From: Actinomycetota bacterium
GTDB lineage: Bacteria; Actinomycetota; Geothermincolia; Fen-727; Anoxymicrobiaceae
Length of the DNA: 7,856 nt
Reading direction: 5' to 3'
Assembly (NCBI GenBank): GCA_016649525.1
Contig: JAENXM010000074.1
Span: forward strand, 1-7,856
The position numbers were made by a program, and so were the translations under genes. Positions 5,701 to 7,856 of this stretch are shown here, piece after piece (within the stretch, counting starts at the first letter, position 1; the number at the start of each line of letters is the position of its first letter). The notes below the pieces were generated by a model. It did not search any database and had not been told where the DNA came from. It saw only the letters and a list, made by a program, of their open reading frames with translations.

Positions 5701-7856
5701 TATAGCCTCATAGATATTTTCGGGATTCACGAACCCCACCGCCACGTCCGCCAGCGCTTCTTCGACCTTCAGCCTGAGTACCGTCTCCTCCTCGCGCTTC
5801 TTCCTTTCGGTAACATCCCTTATGACCATAATCTCAACCGCATCCTCACCGGGCCAGCCCACGAGACCGGAGTTAACCTCCACCCGCACCAGCGAGCCGT
5901 CGACGGCCAAACACGTCGCCGGGAAGTACATGTCCGCGAACCCGCGCCTGAAGGCATTGGCGATGCCCTCCGCTACCCTCTCGCGGTCGTCCGGGTGCAC
6001 AAACCCGAAGATATGCCTGCCGGTGACATCCTCCGGCTTTGCACCGAACGTACGTTCAACCTCCGGGTTTACGTAGAGAATCTCGCCACCCCTGTTGATC
6101 ATCAGGATTACGTCCTTGCTCGCCTCTACGATTGCCCGGTACCGTTCCTCGGAATCCGCTAGCGCTCGCCGCGCAAGCTCGCGCTCCGTGACATCGTTGG
6201 CTATTATCATGACCCTTGCGTCCGTACCCGGCTCGCCAATCACGGAGGTCGACGCCTCGAAGTATCTCTCGGTCCCATCCGTGATGGCTCTGGTCAGCCG
6301 TCCGGCTAGGCCACGTCCTGTTGCCAGCGCCGCTTTGAACTCCTCGCCAACCTTCTTTACCTCTTCCGGGGCAAGGAGATCATCGACGTTCTTCCCGATC
6401 AGCGCCTCGGGCGGTATTCCAGCCAGATCGGCGCTCTTACTGTTTACGAACAGTATTTCCCCATGAAGATTCGTGATCAGCACGGCGTTGGGAGACGTCT
6501 CCACGAGCGTCCGGTAGCGTTCCTCGGAGGCGAGAACCGCCCCCTCCGCTTTGACCTGCTCAGTGACATCGCGCGCCACCCCTACGGCGCCCGTCACCCT
6601 ACCGTCAACCACAATCGGGCTTATTTTCGTATCCAGAAGAACTTCCGCCCCGTCCCTGTCATGAAGATGCAGGCGGGCTTCCCTGATCGTTCCGCCGGAC
6701 GAAATGATATTTATCACCGCCTCCAGATAACCCATGTCCGCCTCATCCACATACTGTAGATAACCAAACCCAAGAAGTTCCTCCGGCCCGCTGCCGAGCA
6801 CGGAGCGAACGCGCTCGTTCACAAACGTAAACCTGGAGTCCACATCCGTCGTAAAGACTATGTCCTCCGTCGACTCCACGACCAGGCGGTACCTTTCCTC
6901 GCTCTTTCTCAGCCCATCCAGAAGCGACGCGTCGCGGACCACCAGCGCGGCCTGCTCCGCGAAACTATCGATAAGCTCCAGCTCGCGCTTTGAATAACTT
7001 CGCTTCTCCCTCATGTCGAGGAACAGCGCCCCGGCGAACTTCCCGTCAACGATTAGCGGTGCAACCAGTGAGGACCTGACGCCGTGCTCCTCGATGACGA
7101 ACCGGGGAACCCTTCGGTCCGCCTCCGCGTCATCGACGACTACCCGCTTGAGTGTCTTTGCGGCCAGTGACGCGGTGCCGCTATCCCCGAGCGGCACCTC
7201 CATTGAGACGACATCAGCCCCCTCCGCGGCCCTGCAGGTCAACAGCCCCGTCTCCTCGTCATACAGGAAGATGCTGCAGATATCCACCTTGAAAAGATCG
7301 ATCGCCTCCTCCACGAGACACTCCAGGGTCCGATCGAGCGCGACCTCTTCCGTCATGCTCCGTGCCACCCGGTACATCGCGGTCGCCTCGCGGGCGCGCT
7401 CCTCGGCCCGAGCCCTGAAGAGCAGGTTCTCCGCGCCGAGGTCGAACGCGTCGGCGGCGGCGCGCATGACGGGCCTGTCCTCCTCCACCTGCCGGGCCTC
7501 GAAATCATGCCCCAGGAGCAACATCCCAAGAGGCTGGCCCCCGGGGACCAGCGGGACCGCGATGATGCCCCCGAGCCTTTCTCTGCCGAGTATCTCCTTC
7601 ACCTGCGGGTGCATCCCTGTATCCGGCCACGCGGCCTCGATCCCCCTACTGAATAAAGCTGTCGCGGGAAAGACCCCTTCATCCCACCTGATCTTCCTCG
7701 GGGGCTCGCTCCTCGCGAAACCGAGCATTGACAGGCGCCTTGCGGCCACGCCCCCCTCCTCCAGGAGATATGCGACGCCACATCTGTAGCCGGGTAACTC
7801 CATGAGCGCGCTCAAGGCATCGTCCAGCATCTCCTCGACCGCAACGGCGGCTCCCG
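2725..7856 (-). CDS. Giant cytoplasmic multi-GAF/multi-PAS sensor histidine kinase (5' end outside window)
   Basis: This is a two-component sensor kinase that would autophosphorylate on His and pass phosphate to an unseen response regulator. Numbering from the ATG at 7830, the domains are: GAF-like (1-140), GAF (about 150-305), PAS (310-430), PAS (435-552), PAS (560-678), GAF (about 690-850, with the WVGEGTEPTID...DYPWW signature), PAS (858-980), PAS (985-1100), GAF (about 1110-1280), GAF (about 1285-1445), HisKA (about 1463-1535) with phospho-acceptor H1478 in SHELRSPL, and HATPase_c (about 1575-1692). The last has the N-box NLVRNAIKFS, G1 box DEGIGIP, F-box IFGRFYQ and G2 box GTGLGLYI. The catalytic core looks intact. 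No signal peptide, membrane segment or receiver domain is visible, so it is probably soluble. The frame stays open upstream of 7830 to the edge (GAAVAVEE before M1). M1 falls inside the expected first GAF helix and no ribosome site is seen, so the gene most likely continues beyond the window. Ligands of the sensor domains cannot be told. The stop overlaps the archease start. Confidence 0.93.
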   Translation of the reverse strand, partial: GAAVAVEEMLDDALSALMELPGYRCGVAYLLEEGGVAARRLSMLGFARSEPPRKIRWDEGVFPATALFSRGIEAAWPDTGMHPQVKEILGRERLGGIIAVPLVPGGQPLGMLLLGHDFEARQVEEDRPVMRAAADAFDLGAENLLFRARAEERAREATAMYRVARSMTEEVALDRTLECLVEEAIDLFKVDICSIFLYDEETGLLTCRAAEGADVVSMEVPLGDSGTASLAAKTLKRVVVDDAEADRRVPRFVIEEHGVRSSLVAPLIVDGKFAGALFLDMREKRSYSKRELELIDSFAEQAALVVRDASLLDGLRKSEERYRLVVESTEDIVFTTDVDSRFTFVNERVRSVLGSGPEELLGFGYLQYVDEADMGYLEAVINIISSGGTIREARLHLHDRDGAEVLLDTKISPIVVDGRVTGAVGVARDVTEQVKAEGAVLASEERYRTLVETSPNAVLITNLHGEILFVNSKSADLAGIPPEALIGKNVDDLLAPEEVKKVGEEFKAALATGRGLAGRLTRAITDGTERYFEASTSVIGEPGTDARVMIIANDVTERELARRALADSEERYRAIVEASKDVILMINRGGEILYVNPEVERTFGAKPEDVTGRHIFGFVHPDDRERVAEGIANAFRRGFADMYFPATCLAVDGSLVRVEVNSGLVGWPGEDAVEIMVIRDVTERKKREEETVLRLKVEEALADVAVGFVNPENIYEAIGRTLEQTGELLGVSRVHYFEFSRDGERLSCKSEWVGEGTEPTIDTLQSLDPADYPWWVETLGSGAMVVRSFIEEIPEESMRRKLARQGVLAVAAAPIFERERLAGFFSYHDVQKNREWSGPEVGMLREVSETISHALERREWVVELERSEKFRARITESIGEGLMVLRNGVVTWVNLQTCKILGYGPEELMGHTTENLFPDAKRLEVVALETATALARGERYEREGKARRKDGSLVDVLVTLSSLGAVAEDYAEVVATISDITESRRMREQVEAAAEAYSTIFLVAGDGLVVSSLDGEIRDVNERICSYTGFSREELLSKNMADLVPEKVRHLYKERLGEVLHDGYTTFETKLIRKDGGRLPVEASSRAATVLGERVILSALHDITERKIAEVETKRRAVQLASLNEILKAATRSLNLDVALKDTLSASIEVSGAEAGILTLEDQPGAGTSRVMSSEGFTPELMVKLDTDVMKRGLAELASGPEGAAVIDVPSWAATEKGGEIVSLLEDEGIESALFIPLARDESVTGVLGLASKKPGLFSENYRDFYNAAGAEIRVAMQNAIIYRELLAEHERLALLYRSAQDISEQAGLDTLLKTVAKEATEAIGAESAFIALVEPGRDEFVWAAAHNMDLGLLEGIHMPTDKGFGGEVIRSKRAASIETGDGVPKEITEEDPVAGVFWGKTGLLIPLIAGDEVVGIMSLQCLREQEVSDEDVLLLEAMGRHAGVAIENARLYEETRTHLQALEVAHQELMELDRMKSDFVSTVSHELRSPLAVIEGFARTLVEHFDRIDRDTERESLEIILKKSTILEGLIANILDMSRIEAGRLEVNLEVVGLLDLCRRVIGDQERMADVSGIKLVAPDKELAVVADPDRAEVVLGNLVRNAIKFSPESGTVLIAIKEEGEMAEVSVIDEGIGIPAEEHAKIFGRFYQVESGENRSFPGTGLGLYITSELLHAMGGTIKVDSEPGKGSTFTITLPLAGRAGVAEGPA
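5779..6903 (-). repeat. Three tandem PAS units with an exact 125-residue period
   Basis: Within the kinase the motif SEERYR begins at residues 310, 435 and 560, exactly 125 residues apart. Each is followed by a similar start (LVVESTEDIVFTTD, TLVETSPNAVLITN, AIVEASKDVILMIN). Each unit ends in a PAC-type strand plus DVTE(R/Q) and a short helix leading into the next. The interiors have diverged, so this is an old tandem duplication or a constrained register, not a recent repeat. The two later PAS domains (858 and 985 onward) do not share the full SEERYR motif. Confidence 0.75.

Noticed and set aside
7013..7789. Plus-strand frame of 258 residues opposite the kinase
   Set aside because: Its Ser/Pro/Arg-rich composition is typical of antisense to GC-rich coding DNA, and the opposite strand encodes clear GAF and PAS sequence through the whole stretch.

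Overview
The window reads as GC-rich bacterial DNA with every recognised gene on the minus strand. Bacterial origin is suggested by the large PAS/GAF sensor histidine kinase, Shine-Dalgarno-like sites, a GTG start, tight operon packing and a tRNA-Ile of bacterial type with an encoded CCA. The phylum cannot be fixed from this sequence. No transposase, integrase, CRISPR array or rRNA gene was seen.

In the direction of transcription (right to left): (1) 7856-2725 is a very large, apparently soluble sensor histidine kinase (at least 1701 residues, open at the window edge) with five GAF-like and five PAS domains ahead of HisKA and HATPase_c. (2) 2728-2315 is archease, whose GTG start overlaps the kinase stop by 4 bp. 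(3) 2308-866 is the RNA ligase RtcB, 6 bp after archease, with all expected metal-binding and guanylate-accepting residues. (4) 808-732 is tRNA-Ile(GAU) with an unusual C at position 33. (5) 731-420 is a 312-bp non-coding stretch holding a perfect 25-bp copy of the tRNA 3' end, an inverted T-arm fragment, a 9-bp hairpin, and a strong G/C-run hairpin with a rival arm. (6) 419-1 is the N-terminal part of a LarA-like (DUF2088-type) protein running off the left edge.

The kinase, archease and rtcB look like one translationally coupled operon. Archease is the known activator of RtcB, so these two form an RNA-ligation/repair module. The sensor kinase at the head of the unit is the unusual part. Many bacterial rtc loci are controlled by RtcR, a sigma54 activator, and none is visible here. 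The kinase has no receiver domain, and no response regulator lies in the window, so its output is unknown. The most interesting regions are this kinase-archease-RtcB coupling and the tRNA-fragment-rich spacer between tRNA-Ile and the LarA-like gene.
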